A stretch of 64,000 nt of DNA from Chrysogorgia sp. JL179-B06 (GCA_035772405.1 JAYKKM010000263.1:6809001-6873000); one strand, 5' to 3'. Shown: positions 1-12,500, numbered from the stretch's first letter. Program-made: numbers and translations. The notes: generated by a model from the sequence alone, not told the origin.

Positions 1-347
1 CCTGGACCATGCAGAAAACTATACATGCAGAAGACTGTATAGCTGTATTAAATTATCAGGAAATTAAAACAGGCTATGTAAACTAATAGTTGTAAACTTA
101 TAGTTTGTCACATCAATGTCATAAAATTCTAGCTGCCACAGCTTGTAAATAATCGTTTTCATCAGATAATTTAAATATTAAATACATATACAGGTACTGT
201 AGAATAATCACTGCAGTATTTTATCTTCTTTCATGATAGATTTCTGTCTAAGAGCAAGATTATAGTTAATTCTATAGTTGTACCCTCCCTTCATGATTTT
301 CTTACATGTAGCTACAGTAGTTATGATGTATTTATACTTGATCTTAC

Positions 348-1610
348 CGAAAATATTCACTGAAAATCTGCTCAGGCGGATAAGCACCAATTTCTGGTAA
401 TTCTATATTGCCACTCCCAAAGCCCAGCATACTTATTTCTGGCTCATTGTCGACAAGCAATGGTCCATCTTCAGTTGCATGCATAACAAGTGTTGTTTTA
501 GCAATGTTGCAAATTGGACTTGATGGTGATAAAGATACTCCTGGTGACAAAGCATCACACAAGATAAAATACCTTGGTTGAGGTTGCAGTGACCCGACCC
601 AGTCATACACAGCCATTACTATTTCCGAGCAAAGGAAATGACGGGTGATGACTAATATGGCGGACTGCAACAACGATACAATCGGCAGATGTAAAATCAG
701 GTTCTGGTGGTACTCGTCTTGCCCGTGCATTTTGAAGGGTTTTCTCAGTGTTAGCAACTCTGGCACCCTCCTCTTCTTGTTCAGCTAATTGTCTTTGCAG
801 CAACATGGATTGATTTTTCTGCTGATCAGCCTGTAATGACTGTAAATATTCTTCATTTTGTTGATTTATTAGGCTTTGTCGTTGAAAGGAGGTTTCTTGC
901 AGGACTGTTGAGCATGGTTCCAAAGTAACATCAGTTGTCTGAGGACACATTTCATTGCTTGATGAGCCTTTTGGCATGTATTCTGGCATTTCAAAGTCAT
1001 CATCACTGTTACTATCCTGTACATAAATTTTTTCCTTCAGGTGTTTTGACATGAGGTACAATCTGACTCGACTTAGTTTGTAAGCTTCAATATAGCTACT
1101 AAGGATGAAATGTTTTTGAAATTCATCTTCTACCTTTTGGACAGATTCACATTTAAAGTTTCCCAGTTCAAACATCATTTTGGAAGCACTACCATGACCC
1201 ACACTCTTTCCATTGAGAAAAAACAGCTGCTTTGCTTTCTGTATGATGTCAATTGCAGCAGCTTGATATGCTACACTGATATCTCTACTTCCTCCTCCAC
1301 TTTGTATACGAACTGGGATATATTTTTGTTTGCTTTCATTAAAATGCAGCCAACCGAGCTGAATTTTTCTTTTTTTCGGTGCAATCAATGACTGGGAACT
1401 TTTTTCAAATTTGCTTTTGAAGATTTCTTTCTGTTAAGTTCCTGTAATAATCTTTGCTTTCTACTTTCTTTATCTTCCTCATTTCCTCCAGTTAGTGATC
1501 TTCCATGTGTCTTACAAAACCATCTAAGTGACAGCCTTTGCCCAGCAGCCTTCAATCCATAATCTTCAAGTAGCTTATCATCTGCATACCTTATAGCATT
1601 AAAATCCATC
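348..1610 (-). pseudogene. HECT/G2E3-like multicopy gene, N-terminal region, frameshifted
   Basis: A minus-strand coding stretch in three frames. Frame 1 (1609-1385) starts after a good acceptor (TTGCTTTTCTAG) and has a SAM-like piece (KLLEDYGLKAAGQRL). Frame 2 (1388 to about 640) has KIQLGWLHFN, GGGSRDI, LFFLNGKSVG and VRLYLMSKHL, then a Gln-rich coiled-coil-like segment. Frame 3 (about 660-348) has VMAVYDWVGSLQPQPRYF and ends at a donor-like CG|GTAAGA. The order is typical of the N-terminal part of invertebrate and fish HECT-domain (G2/M-phase E3 ligase-like) multicopy genes. The HECT catalytic domain would lie off the left edge. Two single-base shifts, near 1390 and 650, mean either a pseudogene or assembly errors. 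Confidence 0.55.
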
Positions 1611-2045
1611 TAGAAAAGCAACAATGTTACACAGTCAGATGGACACTGAACAACTTTTGATATAGATTGGCAAGTTGCTGTCACTGTTGAATGCTTCATC
1701 CTAATCCCTCCTAAATGACTACCATCTGTACTGTGTATACAGTACTGTACATCTACATCAACCATATTGTGTGCCACACCAAAAGCTATATACAGAATAG
1801 TTCTCAATTATATTTATTGTATGTATTTCTATCTCTAGTTTTCATAAGATCGGGTTCAAAAAACTGTCACCATTAATTACTGAATTACACATTCTGATGT
1901 CTTACAGTCTAGTACTATTGGAGAACAGGTATGGCCCTGTTCACATGAAACCAAGTTATCTCTGGGGGGCAGGTATATCTTGGGGAGGGCAGGGATATCT
2001 TGGATGGTAGGGACAAAGTTATAGCTGTGTTTCATATGACAAAAT
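1611..2045. other. intergenic or intronic, no gene seen
   Basis: If the locus to the left is real, its upstream intron begins here. The stretch at about 1940-2010 has loosely repeated GG(C/T)AG-TATCTTGG units. Nothing else is recognised. Confidence 0.4.
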
Positions 2046-2049
2046 CTTG

Positions 2050-2430
2050 TTTCGCAGCTAGGGATATCTCAGGTGACAGAGAGAAGGCTTGTGCACTCTC
2101 TGCCAGCTAAATTATTGTTTCCTCTTAAGTTATATATACAAGTGAACATTGGATGTTGGTTCAAATATGGAATTAAGCCTGGTAGGATAGAAATTATTTC
2201 TAGCTTTGAATACACCAATTGTCAATTGTTTAAGTGTATTCAAAATATCAGCAGATCTAACATTATAATCCGAGTATATGATTAGTCTTCCCACCCTATT
2301 TTTCAATTTCTGGAGTCTGCTAGATAGGCATTTACCTGCACACAGCCCCGCACTTCACTACAATATTGGAAATACGGTAATACCAATGCATCATACATAT
2401 TTAATAATGTTCGATGAGCAACAAAGTCAC
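2050..2430 (-). mobile_element. LINE 3' fragment (CR1/L2-like ORF2 C-terminus)
   Basis: The minus strand reads, across frames, a typical post-reverse-transcriptase segment. It contains RLQKLKNRVGRLI, then RSADILNTL, and FEPTSNVHLY near the end. These match the region after the polymerase domain in cnidarian-type CR1/L2/jockey LINEs (QNRAARVI, dILN-LGW, NLR). Several frame changes show decay. A plus-strand piece at 2414-2692 (RRQIRRRITDDI) might be another retroelement tail but is not recognised with confidence. Confidence 0.65.
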
Positions 2431-2984
2431 ACTCCAAGACCAGCAGAAACGTTCTTACTTCCTCACCGAATACCTAACTACAGTTACCACCGACATCATT
2501 TGGCGATCCCGAAACCAAAAAATCAGAGGAGAACTACCAATACGCAACCTTGAGAAAGAGCTTCGACGACAGATTCGAAGAAGAATAACCGATGACATAC
2601 AAATGATCAAATGTAAAAATCTAGAAATAATATGGTCTCATAACCAAGTATTAGCAACACAGAATGGACAAATCACACACATAAACATATAGGAAAATAG
2701 TGAAAGAAATGAAATTCTTGAACCATGTTCTTTCGTTTGGTATGCATCCACGTGCAAAGTTTCAAGTAATTTCGTTGGATAACTTTGAAGATATACACAA
2801 ATTTTAGAACTGCAACAACGTTGTTTGCCTGCTATGACGTCATCCTGTGCTCATTAACATTTATGGTACGGTCCGGACGGTCAGAACGAAAATAGATATC
2901 GAAGAACTATAAGTGCCATTCTTCGTCATTTGAAGTGCCCTTTTTTAAACATAGCATTATGTGCACAAGTTGATGTCGTGTAAA

Positions 2985-3195
2985 GTTGGTCGTGATATAT
3001 GTATCACCGGTGGTAATGTATGTATCACCGGTCGTAATTTATGTATCACCGGTCGTAATGTATGTATCACCGGTCGTAATTTATGTATCACCGGTGGTAA
3101 TGTATGTATCACAGGTCGTAATTTATGTATCACCGGTGGATTGTATGTATCACCGATCATAATGTATGTATCATATCACCGGTCGTAATGTATGT
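2985..3195. repeat. 21-bp minisatellite, about 10 copies
   Basis: Unit close to GTATGTATCACCGGTCGTAAT. The unit length is a multiple of three, so both strands stay open (a CITGGNV/CITGRNL heptad on the plus strand). The frames are not genes. Confidence 0.9.
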
Positions 3196-3262
3196 GATGT
3201 ATATCTAAACTCTCAAATTTAATAGATTAATTTCAACCTGAGCCTGCCAATTTAACGACTCG

Positions 3263-3480
3263 TTAAAGTTTGTAAGAGTGCATTCTTTCTACTGGCTGAT
3301 TATTAATTTTTATAATAGGGTCATGATTTAGACCATTAAGTTTATTTTGGCGAGCAATAACAATGTATATATACTTTGTCTTTTTCGCTTTTACAGTGAG
3401 TTTATTTGCCTGTAACCACAGTTGAGCTTTATTCAGATCATTATTCAACTGTAGTTCTAGTGCATCCAAATCATGGCTAC
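3263..3480 (-). mobile_element. LINE ORF2 fragment (APE-type, truncated)
   Basis: The minus strand encodes LELQLNNDLNKAQLWLQANK, KTKYIYIV and NNQPVERMHSYKL. This is the segment just after the FADDT box in CR1-like reverse transcriptases. It stops abruptly at 3263. It is oriented opposite to the larger LINE that follows, so it is a separate insertion. Confidence 0.75.
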
Positions 3481-3798
3481 AAGCAGTAAGACACGTACCT
3501 GTAACTCGGGTGGAAGCATTCACATGGAAGCAGGATAAGTAGGCCTATGCTCTATGCTTAAACAGCACAACCCTTGTAACCATGATACTGACTCACAATT
3601 TAAAATATTCTTAAAAAATTAATACCTTTTCATCCAAGAACTTTCACACAATATCATTTTCTATGCCACGTTGTGTTAAAAACCACCAACCTACGAATAC
3701 GAATATATACGAAATTACGAATATACGATTAATCAAAAAGCAACAAAAAACACAGATTTCAATGCTACAAATAAATCTATGCTACAAATAAATATGGT

Positions 3799-6520
3799 AT
3801 TGCATCAACTAATACATTGATCAATTGATCTTTGATGATGACTATTGATGATGAAAATAAAGAAATGTATATTCTTGGTGATCTAAACTGTGACATGCTA
3901 AAAACAGATAAGGAATCTAATCTTCCTACCAAAAAAATTAAATCACTATATGAATTGTATCAATTATCACAATTGATTGATGAAGCTACTCGAGTAACTA
4001 TGACTACTGCCAGCCTTATTGATCATATGGTTACTAATACACCAGAGAAAATTTCTGATTCTGGTGTTATTCATACAGGTATTAGTGATCATAGTTTAAT
4101 ATTTGCAATCAGGAAACTTTGCATTTTTAAAAAACAAGAAAACACTGTCGAGATTAGAAATATGAAAAAATTTGATAATCAAAAATTTGTTTCGGATCTC
4201 CTGGGACAACACTGGGAGTATGTATATATTTTTGCTGAAGATCCAAATGCTATGTGGGAAATTTGGAAGAAATTATTCTTAGAGGTCCTAGATAAGCATG
4301 CACCACTCCAACACAAAAAGATTAGATCAAAAAAGGTCCCTTGGATTACAAGTGATATAAAGCAACTTATAGTTACAAGGGACAAATTAAAAAGAAAAGC
4401 CATTATTACAAACCTAGAAAAAGATTGGAAAAATTATAAAGCAACAAGAAATAAAGTGAATATAGAACTCATCAATACCAAAAAAGATTATTATTCCACG
4501 AAAATTGCTGGTCAAAAATGCAATCCTAAAGAGGCTTGGAAAACTATAAACAACCTGTTAGGTAGACAAAGCAAACCAACAGTGGTGAACGAACTAAAGC
4601 TAGGTGAATATTGTTTAACAAGTCCGAAAGATATTGCAGAGGGCTTTAATGATTATTTTTCAAATATTGGCCCTGATTTAGCAAGCAATATTGATGCCTC
4701 AAATTACAACTTTGAAACATATGTTAAGAATGCTAAATCAGAGTTCACTGCATTTCAGCCAGTTACCGTCAGTAATGTCTACCATCTCTTGCATGGTCTT
4801 TCTAGCAATAAAGCCACTGGTGTTGATAAAATTTCTTGTAAAATTATCAAAATAGCTGCACCTGCCATTTCAAATTCGTTGACACATATTTTTAATCAGG
4901 CTATTGCTCTATCCTCTTTCCCTGATAAATGGAAAATGGCTAGAGTAGTACCTCTATAAAAATGGCCAACGAAATGTACCAGGAAACTACAGACCAATAT
5001 CAGTTTTGCCAGCTATTAGCAAAATTATGAAACGATCAACTCTGTATGATCAACTGTACAATTACCTATCCAAATTTGAACTTCTGAGTAATTCTCAGTT
5101 TGGTTTTCGAAAATTTCACTCTACAGCTACAGCATTACTGGACTGTACAAATGACTGGTATATGAATTTAGACAGAAAAATGTTTAACCTGGTGGTTTTA
5201 ATTGACTTGAAAAAAGCATTTGATACTGTTGATCATCAAATTCTACTAAAAAAGTTGGAACTTTATGGAGTAAAAGGACAAGCTCTAACCTTTCTCAAAT
5301 CTTATCTCACAAATCGAAGTCAAATATGCCAAATAAAAGGATCTATTTCATCAGAGAAATCGATCAAATGTGGTGTACCGCAAGGCTCTATTCTTGGGCC
5401 ACTATTCTTTCTATTATATATTAATGATTTGCCTCAATGTCTGAATAAAACAAAACCTCGGTTGTTTGCTGACGACACAAATCTAACAGCTTCTGGAGAT
5501 TCTATAACTCATCTTGAAGCTGCGGTGAATTCTGATTTGGAAAACCTTAGAAAATGGTTTAATCGCCAATAAACTTAGTCTAAACGTAGCTAAGACTGAA
5601 TTTATGCTAATTGGTTCAAAGCCAATGATAAAAAGTATTTCAAATTTGCAACCAAATGTTAAAATTGAAAACAAACAGATTAAACAAGTTTATGAATGTA
5701 AAACTCTTGGAGTGACAGTTGACCAGCATTTATCTTGGAAGAGTAATACTGAAAATATTTGCAAGAAAATAACAGCGGGAATCTCCGCTCTTCGACGATT
5801 AAAAGAATTTGCTGATAAGCAAACTCTTCTTTCTGTATATAATGCTATTGTTCGCCCATACTTCGATTACTGTTGTGAAGTATGGGATGTGTTTGGTGAA
5901 ACACAATCAAAACGACTCCAAAAACTGCAAAATAGAGCTGCTCGAATTATCATGAATATGAGCAATGATATAGATCACTCTGTTGCTTTACAAGCATTAG
6001 GCTGGGTGCCACTTAAAACAGAAAGAAAAAAAGCTAAAGCAAAAATGATGTATAAAATATTAAATAAAATGGGTCCTGAGTCACTCACTAATCTTTTCAC
6101 ATATAAAGGTGAGATGACAAACCATAATCTTCGAGACATTTCAAGTAGTCTTTGTTTACCAAAACCGCGTACTAATAATATGAAAAATAGTTTCATGTAT
6201 GACGGGGCATACCTTTGGAATTCTATTCCAAAAGAAATTAGGGAGAGCAAATCCCTTTCTTCTTTTCGAAATAAAATCGCTACTCACATTGATAGTAAAT
6301 GTAAATAGATGTACCAGCTGTATATAGATTTCTATTAGTTGATTTTAATACGTAAATATTTTATACGTAAATATTTTAATACCTAAATCTATAAATTTAT
6401 TCAATATACTATATTTCATACTCTGTAAATAATCTTAAATACTACAATTGTTATACACACGCCCCTCGTGGAAATCAGCTTCGGTTGACGGGGTCAGCGT
6501 GTTTAAATAAAGTTTTCTAT
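3799..6520 (+). mobile_element. CR1/L2-like LINE, 5'-truncated, two frameshifts
   Basis: Non-LTR retrotransposon ORF2. Frame 1 (3835-4959) holds the end of the APE endonuclease (ILGDLNCD, GISDHSLI) and the start of the reverse transcriptase. Frame 2 (about 4955-5572) holds RPISVLP, VVLIDLKKAFDTVDHQ, CGVPQGSILGPLFFLLYIND and the catalytic FADDT. Frame 3 (5560-6308) holds NKLSLNVAKTEFM, LGVTVDQHLSW, the QNRAARII box and the C-terminal SLSSFR region. Single-base shifts near 4955 and 5570 separate otherwise intact domains. The endonuclease N-terminus is missing. The 3' UTR has a hairpin-forming CCCCTCGTGG...GACGGGG sequence near 6460-6500 and an AATAAA at 6506-6511, typical of CR1/L2 3' ends. Recently inserted but inactive. 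Confidence 0.92.
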
Positions 6521-6644
6521 CTATTTTTTTTTCTATCTAATATATATCAAGCACGAAAATATCAAGCAAGAAAATCAAGGTCCTTTTACCTTTTTCACTT
6601 CGTCTTCGTCCGCCATTGTGATTAATTGTATGAGCCCGCAGTCC

Positions 6645-6897
6645 TACGAAATTTATCGCGCAATAATAATTATATTATCGCGCAATAATAAATTTATCGC
6701 GCGATAACAAAATTATCGCGCAATAACAAAATTATCGCGCAATAATAATTATATTATCGCGCAATAATAAATTTATCGCGCAATAACAAAATTATCGCGC
6801 AATAACAAAATTATCGCGCAATAATAATTATATTATCGCGCAATAATAAATTTATCGCGCAATAACAAATTTATCGCGCAATAACAAATTTATCGCG
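6645..6897. repeat. TTATCGCGCAATAA higher-order tandem array
   Basis: About a dozen units of roughly 20 bp built on TTATCGCGCAATAA, grouped in a higher-order period of about 80 bp (AATAATTATATTATCG recurs near 6665, 6743 and 6821). A reverse-orientation array lies at 9645-9823. Confidence 0.88.
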
Positions 6898-8190
6898 ATG
6901 ATCTCTATGGTCGGGGCCGTGACGGCGACAACGTCAACAGTGGCGCTGTCATGCGCAGTAACAGCTCGGGGGAATTGGAGACTTCCGGTTAACGTCGCGT
7001 CGAGGTTGCCGTCGTCATTTTGTAACCTCCCTACTCTGTCCTTACGCGAAAGCCTGATACTTTTTAAAAGAAGGGGTCATTGTACAAGTCTTTCTTTAAG
7101 AACAATAGGGAAATGCAAGTAAACTATTTGATGTGTTGCCTAAACCAGTACAGCATCAATGATTACCAGAAATTAACGACAAAATGACCTATTCCGTACG
7201 TAATTCCGAGGTTTGACAACTTGGGCCTCAAAATCCCCAAAGAAATGTCTCCACCATGAGTACCTCGCTATACAATAGAATGACCACCACACTTCAATCG
7301 TTTGGCTTCGCGGGGATGATACACTTTGGATTGAAACTTTGGATTGCTGCAACTAACCCATTTTAAGTTCCCAGGTCCGTCGCCAATTCCCCAGGGCAAC
7401 CTTCGTGTTCCCTAACTGTCTTGAGGAAAAATGACGCTGTATTCTTGGGTAAATTGTTTGATCGAATAACATTTAACCACATTATTCATCTACTATAACC
7501 ATCGATACAGCCACGCACAGGAAAACCCCATGGTTTCATCTTGTCATATCCGTCGACGTACCAAGCAAAATGTGGACCAGAATTGTTGTACTCCCTTGTT
7601 TTGAGTCCGTGAGCCTTTCTTAACTCACAGTCACATCCTTCTGGATCTAATTATTTCAGAATATGCTGAACAACTATCCTTGGCACTCCTATCCCTTCTA
7701 GTTCTAAAGCATACCATACTGTTCGATATCCCCCAATGGATCCTCGTGTACACGTTGTCTGACGAGTTGAATGTTTGCGTCGGTGAGGACTGTTATATCT
7801 TCACTAAGTTATCGAAGAGCAGTTAAACGACTAAATATAATACTTTTAATCCACAATCTCAACTTGTCCACATGGATTCAAGCAATACACACTCATCCGT
7901 TTTCTGCGCATGCGTTCCATGAATTAATTAATAACAATGCATAAATTAATAATTACATGCTGTATATAATAATAAGGACAAGGACCTTCTGCGACAAAGC
8001 CTTAATTGTTTCAGCCTTCTTAGCAGTGAGCTGTAAGCAATGGAGTAATTGTGGTATTTGGAAAGAAATAATATTTATTTGTAGTCAAACCCTCGGTAAA
8101 AATAATATTTTAATAGGCTTTCTTCAGCGATCTCATCCACACATTTTCTTGCTCACTAGAACCTATAAACGCGTCATCAGAACCTCTTTC
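6898..8190. other. no gene recognised
   Basis: Starts GC-richer (6898-7080) and becomes AT-rich. No splice-bounded coding stretch or known transposon domain is seen. It lies between two inverted copies of the same tandem array, so it may be the body of a non-autonomous element. Confidence 0.35.
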
Positions 8191-8313
8191 ACTTGCTTCG
8201 TCCAGTGCTAACAAAATACCCGGCAGACAATTTTTGCTGGAACTGCGGTGCAGCCTCTCTGCCCGCTTCACAAATTTCGAAATTCATCCTATCAACGGTG
8301 ACATATATCAACA

Positions 8314-8784
8314 AGCCGTTGCAATACCATTGCCAGTGTTGCAATATCATTGCCAGTGTTGCAATACCATTGCCAGTGTTGCAATACCATTGCCAGTGTT
8401 GCAATACCATTGCCAGTGTTGCAATACCATTGCCAGTGTTGAAATACCATTTCCAGTGTTGCAATACCATTGCCAGTGTTGCAATACCATTGCCAGTGTT
8501 GCAATACCATTGCCAGTGTTGCAATACCATTGCCAGTGTTGCAATACCATTGTCAGTGTTGCAATACCATTGCCAGTGTTGAAATACCATTGTCAGTGTT
8601 GAAATACCATTGCCAGTGTTTCAATACCATTGCCAGTGTTTCAATACCATTGTCAGTGTTGAAATACCATTGTCAGTGTTGAAATACCATTGCCAGTGTT
8701 GTAACACCATTGCCAGTGTTATAATACCATTGCCAGTGTTGTAATACCATTGCCAGTGTTGAAATACCATTGCCAGTGTTGAAA
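8314..8784. repeat. 20-bp minisatellite, about 23 copies
   Basis: Unit TGTTGCAATACCATTGCCAG with point variants (GAAATACC, TTTCAATACC, TGTCAG). Variants cluster toward the 3' end, as in arrays that homogenise from one side. The long frames across it are artefacts. Confidence 0.93.
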
Positions 8785-8901
8785 TCATTCAGACTTCTTT
8801 AGTTTAGATCGAGTTCGAACAGCGACCGAAAAGTCGCCATGACACCTAGCCTGCGAGCAGGCTCATTATTTGGGGGCAATTTGGGTCGGTTGGGGGGATG
8901 G

Positions 8902-9372
8902 GGGCAAGAAAGGCGCTAGGCGGTAAGGGAACGATAGAAAAGAGTGGGGGATTGGGAGAAAGGACGGAAAGAAGGAGGGAAAAGCTAACCCCAACCATAA
9001 TCCTGACACTAAAAAGAAGAAAACTTAATGACAAAATCACGTCCCATCAATTTCATAGATGGAAACTAGTGTTCGCCATTTCCCACGTGGTATATTATTA
9101 TTTCGTCCTCAGTGCTCGTCCGCTTAAGTCGCTGGGTTCTGTCATTTGCCGTGGAGTTTTGTAATTTGCCGTGACTACGGTGGCCGATAAGGTTCATTCA
9201 CACACAAAATCCGGGAAATACGTTCCTAAAATGAACAGGTTTTATGATTGGCTATATGGAACAAAGGTGGTTAGGGCTAGGACATTGGTTTCTTTGTGGT
9301 TGATTCTATTGTTTTATTGTTTTAATCAACCAATCACAAAACTTGATAGTATAGGTAGGTGGCGACCCACAA
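8902..9372 (+). repeat. left arm of a large inverted repeat
   Basis: About 470 bp that recurs as its reverse complement at 10692-11133. Shared landmarks include GTATATTATTATTTCGTCC, CGCTTAAGTCGCTGGGTT and ATAGGTAGGTGGCGACCCA. The copies have diverged by small indels. No coding capacity is seen. Confidence 0.8.
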
Positions 9373-9644
9373 AAACTCAATTCACGCCACAATGAAATCG
9401 CTGACTGATCTCAGTCTTCAAATACAATCACGCCAACAAAATCCCAATTTACACCAACAAAAAACACAATTAACACCCCGATGAAACCGCTGAGTGATCG
9501 CGGGCTCTTCAGGTTCATTCACTTTTTTGCATCTATGAAATAGATGTGACGTCATTTTGTCATTATTTTTTCTTCTTTTTAGGGTTAGGATTAGATTAGG
9601 TTTATACGGAGCCCCGGAAGGGCCATTGTCAGAATAGATGATAT

Positions 9645-9823
9645 TATTGCGCGATAAATTCATTATTGCGCGATAAATTTATTATTGCGCGATAATTTTG
9701 TTATTGCGCGATAATTTTGTTATTGCGCGATAAATTTGTTATTGCGCGATAATGTAATTATTATTGCGCGATAATTTTGTTATTGCGCGATAAATTTATT
9801 ATTGCGCGATAATATAATATTAT
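9645..9823. repeat. TTATTGCGCGATAA tandem array (inverted relative to 6.65 kb)
   Basis: About nine units of TTATTGCGCGATAA plus 4-6 bp linkers, the reverse complement of the array at 6645-6897. Together the arrays bracket 2.7 kb in inverted orientation. Confidence 0.85.
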
Positions 9824-10563
9824 AAATAAAACTAGAGGTAGCCAATAGCGTAGAGTCTGGCTGCTATTAATGGCTCAAAAAGCGGACAAACAAACCAAAT
9901 TTGACTCACAAATTATTGCAAATGAGCTATTTATTTTGTTATGGCCGCAAGAATTATGGGTAAAAGCGGACAAACATCGGTACTGACGTCATCTCGACGG
10001 AGCGCTATTGGCCGCCGCCATTGCTCAGTTGGAGACAAAATAGCCCACCCGGATGTACAATTACCAGCTACCAGACCTCTGCCTAGACCACAAGTAGGAG
10101 GAAATTTTAATGTTTCTAACATTACGTATGACATCTATAACTGAACAGACAACGGCAAAATGGAATTAATTTGTTTTATATAATAAAAATTGGAAACAAA
10201 CCATTCAAAAGGCTTATTAGCTCTTTGGCGATTTCTGGGGCATGAAAAAAGTCAGCTGACGTGTCTGGCGTGATCTGGCGTGATCTGGCGTGAGCCGTTT
10301 GAGCAGTCTACAAAATACCATGGCTGGTTTGATTTCCGAAAAAAGGTGTATTAGCGCATGAGCAGTTTCAACACAACTTGCAAAAAACCTCGAAAAAACA
10401 ACACGGTTTTCGTTTTCTACACTGTCAAAAGACATGAAAAACAGCGAGCGACCTTTGACCTCACGACATCTTGCGCCAATTTATCCAAGATGGCGGCGTT
10501 CAATTGGTTACTCAGGATTTACTGAAATGAAGATTGGATGCCCCCTCTAGTTTTATTTATGAT
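9822..10563. mobile_element. putative MITE with 17-bp perfect terminal inverted repeats
   Basis: Bounded by ATAAATAAAACTAGAGG on the left and its exact reverse complement on the right. The interior has no transposase. It sits at the edge of the tandem array and between the arms of the larger inverted repeat. Confidence 0.6.
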
Positions 10564-10691
10564 CTCTATGGCCCCGACTTCATTCTCGCCGTTTTGACGT
10601 TCTGTCGAAAAAGTGAGCTAAATTATGGATGTTTCGGATAGCATGGATATAACAAGTCAAAATGATGTTCCGAAAAGCTTCAAGTAACTTT

Positions 10692-11133
10692 ATTGTGGGT
10701 CGCCACCTACCTATACTATCAAGTTTTGTGATTGGTTGATTAAAACAACAAAACAATAGAATCAACCACAAATAAACCAATGTCCTAACCCTATAAACTA
10801 CCTTTGTTCCATATAGCCAATCACAAAACCTGTTTTAGGTAAGTATTTCCCGGATTTTGTGTGTGAATGACCCTTATTGGCCACCGTAGCCACGGCAAAT
10901 TACAAAACCCAGCGACTTAAGCGGACGAGCACTGAGGACGAAATAATAATATACCACGGGAGAAATGGCGAACACTAGTTTCCATCTATGAAATTGATGG
11001 GACGTCATTTTGTCATTAACTTTTCTTCTTTTTAGGGTTAGGATTACGTGTTACTTTTCCCTCCTTTCCACCTTTTCTCCCAACCCGCCGCCCTTTACTA
11101 TCGTGACCTTACCACCTGCCGCCTCTCTTGCCA
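10692..11133 (-). repeat. right arm of the large inverted repeat
   Basis: Reverse-complement partner of 8902-9372. A partial third copy of the inner part (TGACGTCATTTTGTCATTA with a GGGTTAGG stretch) lies at about 9540-9600. Confidence 0.8.
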
Positions 11134-12060
11134 GCCCGTATACATCAGCCCGTATACATCACCCTGTATACATTCTCGCTTCGTTAAACAAACGAAAAAG
11201 ACAAGAAACTGCTATATTAAGGGAAACTGAACCTTTCGGCTTCGTCTTAGAAAGTGGTTCGCAATAGTCATCTAAAGTCTAGCGATAAACGTTGGATATT
11301 TTATTCTTATAAAAGGTTTTCGTGAAGGTTAGCTGCTTTTGAAAGCCAGTATATAAGTTCGCCTTTTTATATCAGCCTTTGATATCAGTTATATAAAATT
11401 ACATCTTTAACTTATTTAAAACTTGCCATGATATTGCCATGATTACTTTCCTCTACGGCCAAGTTCCCGCCTTTTTCGAAAATTCGTAATCCAACTTTAG
11501 AGACAACGTTGACGCGACGTCGCCCCAATCTCCTTGCTCGTCCAAGACGTCGCGTCGACGTTTCCGTCGTCGTTTCGTAACCTGACTTTAAGATATACGA
11601 CGGTAACCTAGGACGGCGACGGCGGTGAAAGAAATACAAATTTTAGCATTTGAATAAAATCACGGTCGATTGACTAGCATATTTAACACTCAAAGTTTGT
11701 TTTATGATCTCCAAAACGCTTCAGTATTTCTAACTAAACGATTGTAGTGTCTGCGTTTAAGTCAGTCTTAAGAAAGAGCTCTCATCACTCCACGAGTTAC
11801 CGTCGTCCTAAAGACGTGAAAATGTTCTCAGTGGCGTTGTAAACAGAACGAGGACGGCGTTGAAATTACTCTTGGGAATAAATTAAAATTATTCATTCTT
11901 TTTGTTTCGCATAAAGATTATTTTGTTTGAACGACGTCGCCGTCCTAGGTTGCCATCGTAGATCTTAAAGTCCATATTATCTTAGTTGCACGGCGGTGGA
12001 TATGTTCTGCCTCATGATTTTATTTTTCTCAGTTAAAATCTTGAGTGACAAAAATCATTC
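11134..12060. other. no gene seen; CGTCG-rich repeat remnants
   Basis: Two CGTCG/CGACG-rich patches (11500-11620 and 11800-11960) resemble each other in inverted orientation. No coding evidence. Confidence 0.35.
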
Positions 12061-12079
12061 AGAAAACGAATTCTGTTAT

Positions 12080-12310
12080 ACAGACTTCGACGAATCGAGC
12101 TAGGTACACACAAAAACAATGAAAAAGTCAGAGGACTTAAACAGTCATGAAACAAGTAATTGAAAACTTTATGAAGGAACAACAAAGTATGAACACCGTG
12201 AAATAAACTGCAATTGACATGAAATATGTTCATCTTTACACAAAAAATTAAACAAGAAAGCGAATCTAATAAATACATGCTAGCGAAGCCATGTATATAC
12301 ATATTTTTGA
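12080..12310 (-). repeat. dispersed repeat, copy 1
   Basis: About 230 bp similar on the minus strand to 35770-35995 on the plus strand. Both share AAAGATGAACA, TTTCACGGT and CATAAAGTTTTCAATT blocks. Function unknown. Confidence 0.6.
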
Positions 12311-12424
12311 TGAACTCAACCAAAATACTCAACTAAAAATACTGTACGAAAAAGGTCTACTCCTGCTGTACTAAAAATGTTGTTTAACCTTTTGATCATT
12401 GCGTTAATTATAATGAAACCATAT

Positions 12425-12500
12425 TTCGTGACTTTCCTAACAATATTCTCTGAAATATCAATATTCTCTGAAATATCAATATTCTCTGAAATAGACGATA
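12425..12500. repeat. 18-bp minisatellite, left part
   Basis: Unit ATATTCTCTGAAATATCA. The same unit continues at 12875-13000 and, degenerate, at about 14240-14265. SINE insertions split the array. Confidence 0.8.

Noticed and set aside
2414..2692. Plus-strand ORF with RRQIRRRITDDI
   Set aside because: Vaguely like a LINE tail but no diagnostic motif; kept only as a remark.
8189..8682. Overlapping frames in the 20-bp minisatellite
   Set aside because: Tandem-repeat translation; open on several frames of both strands at once.
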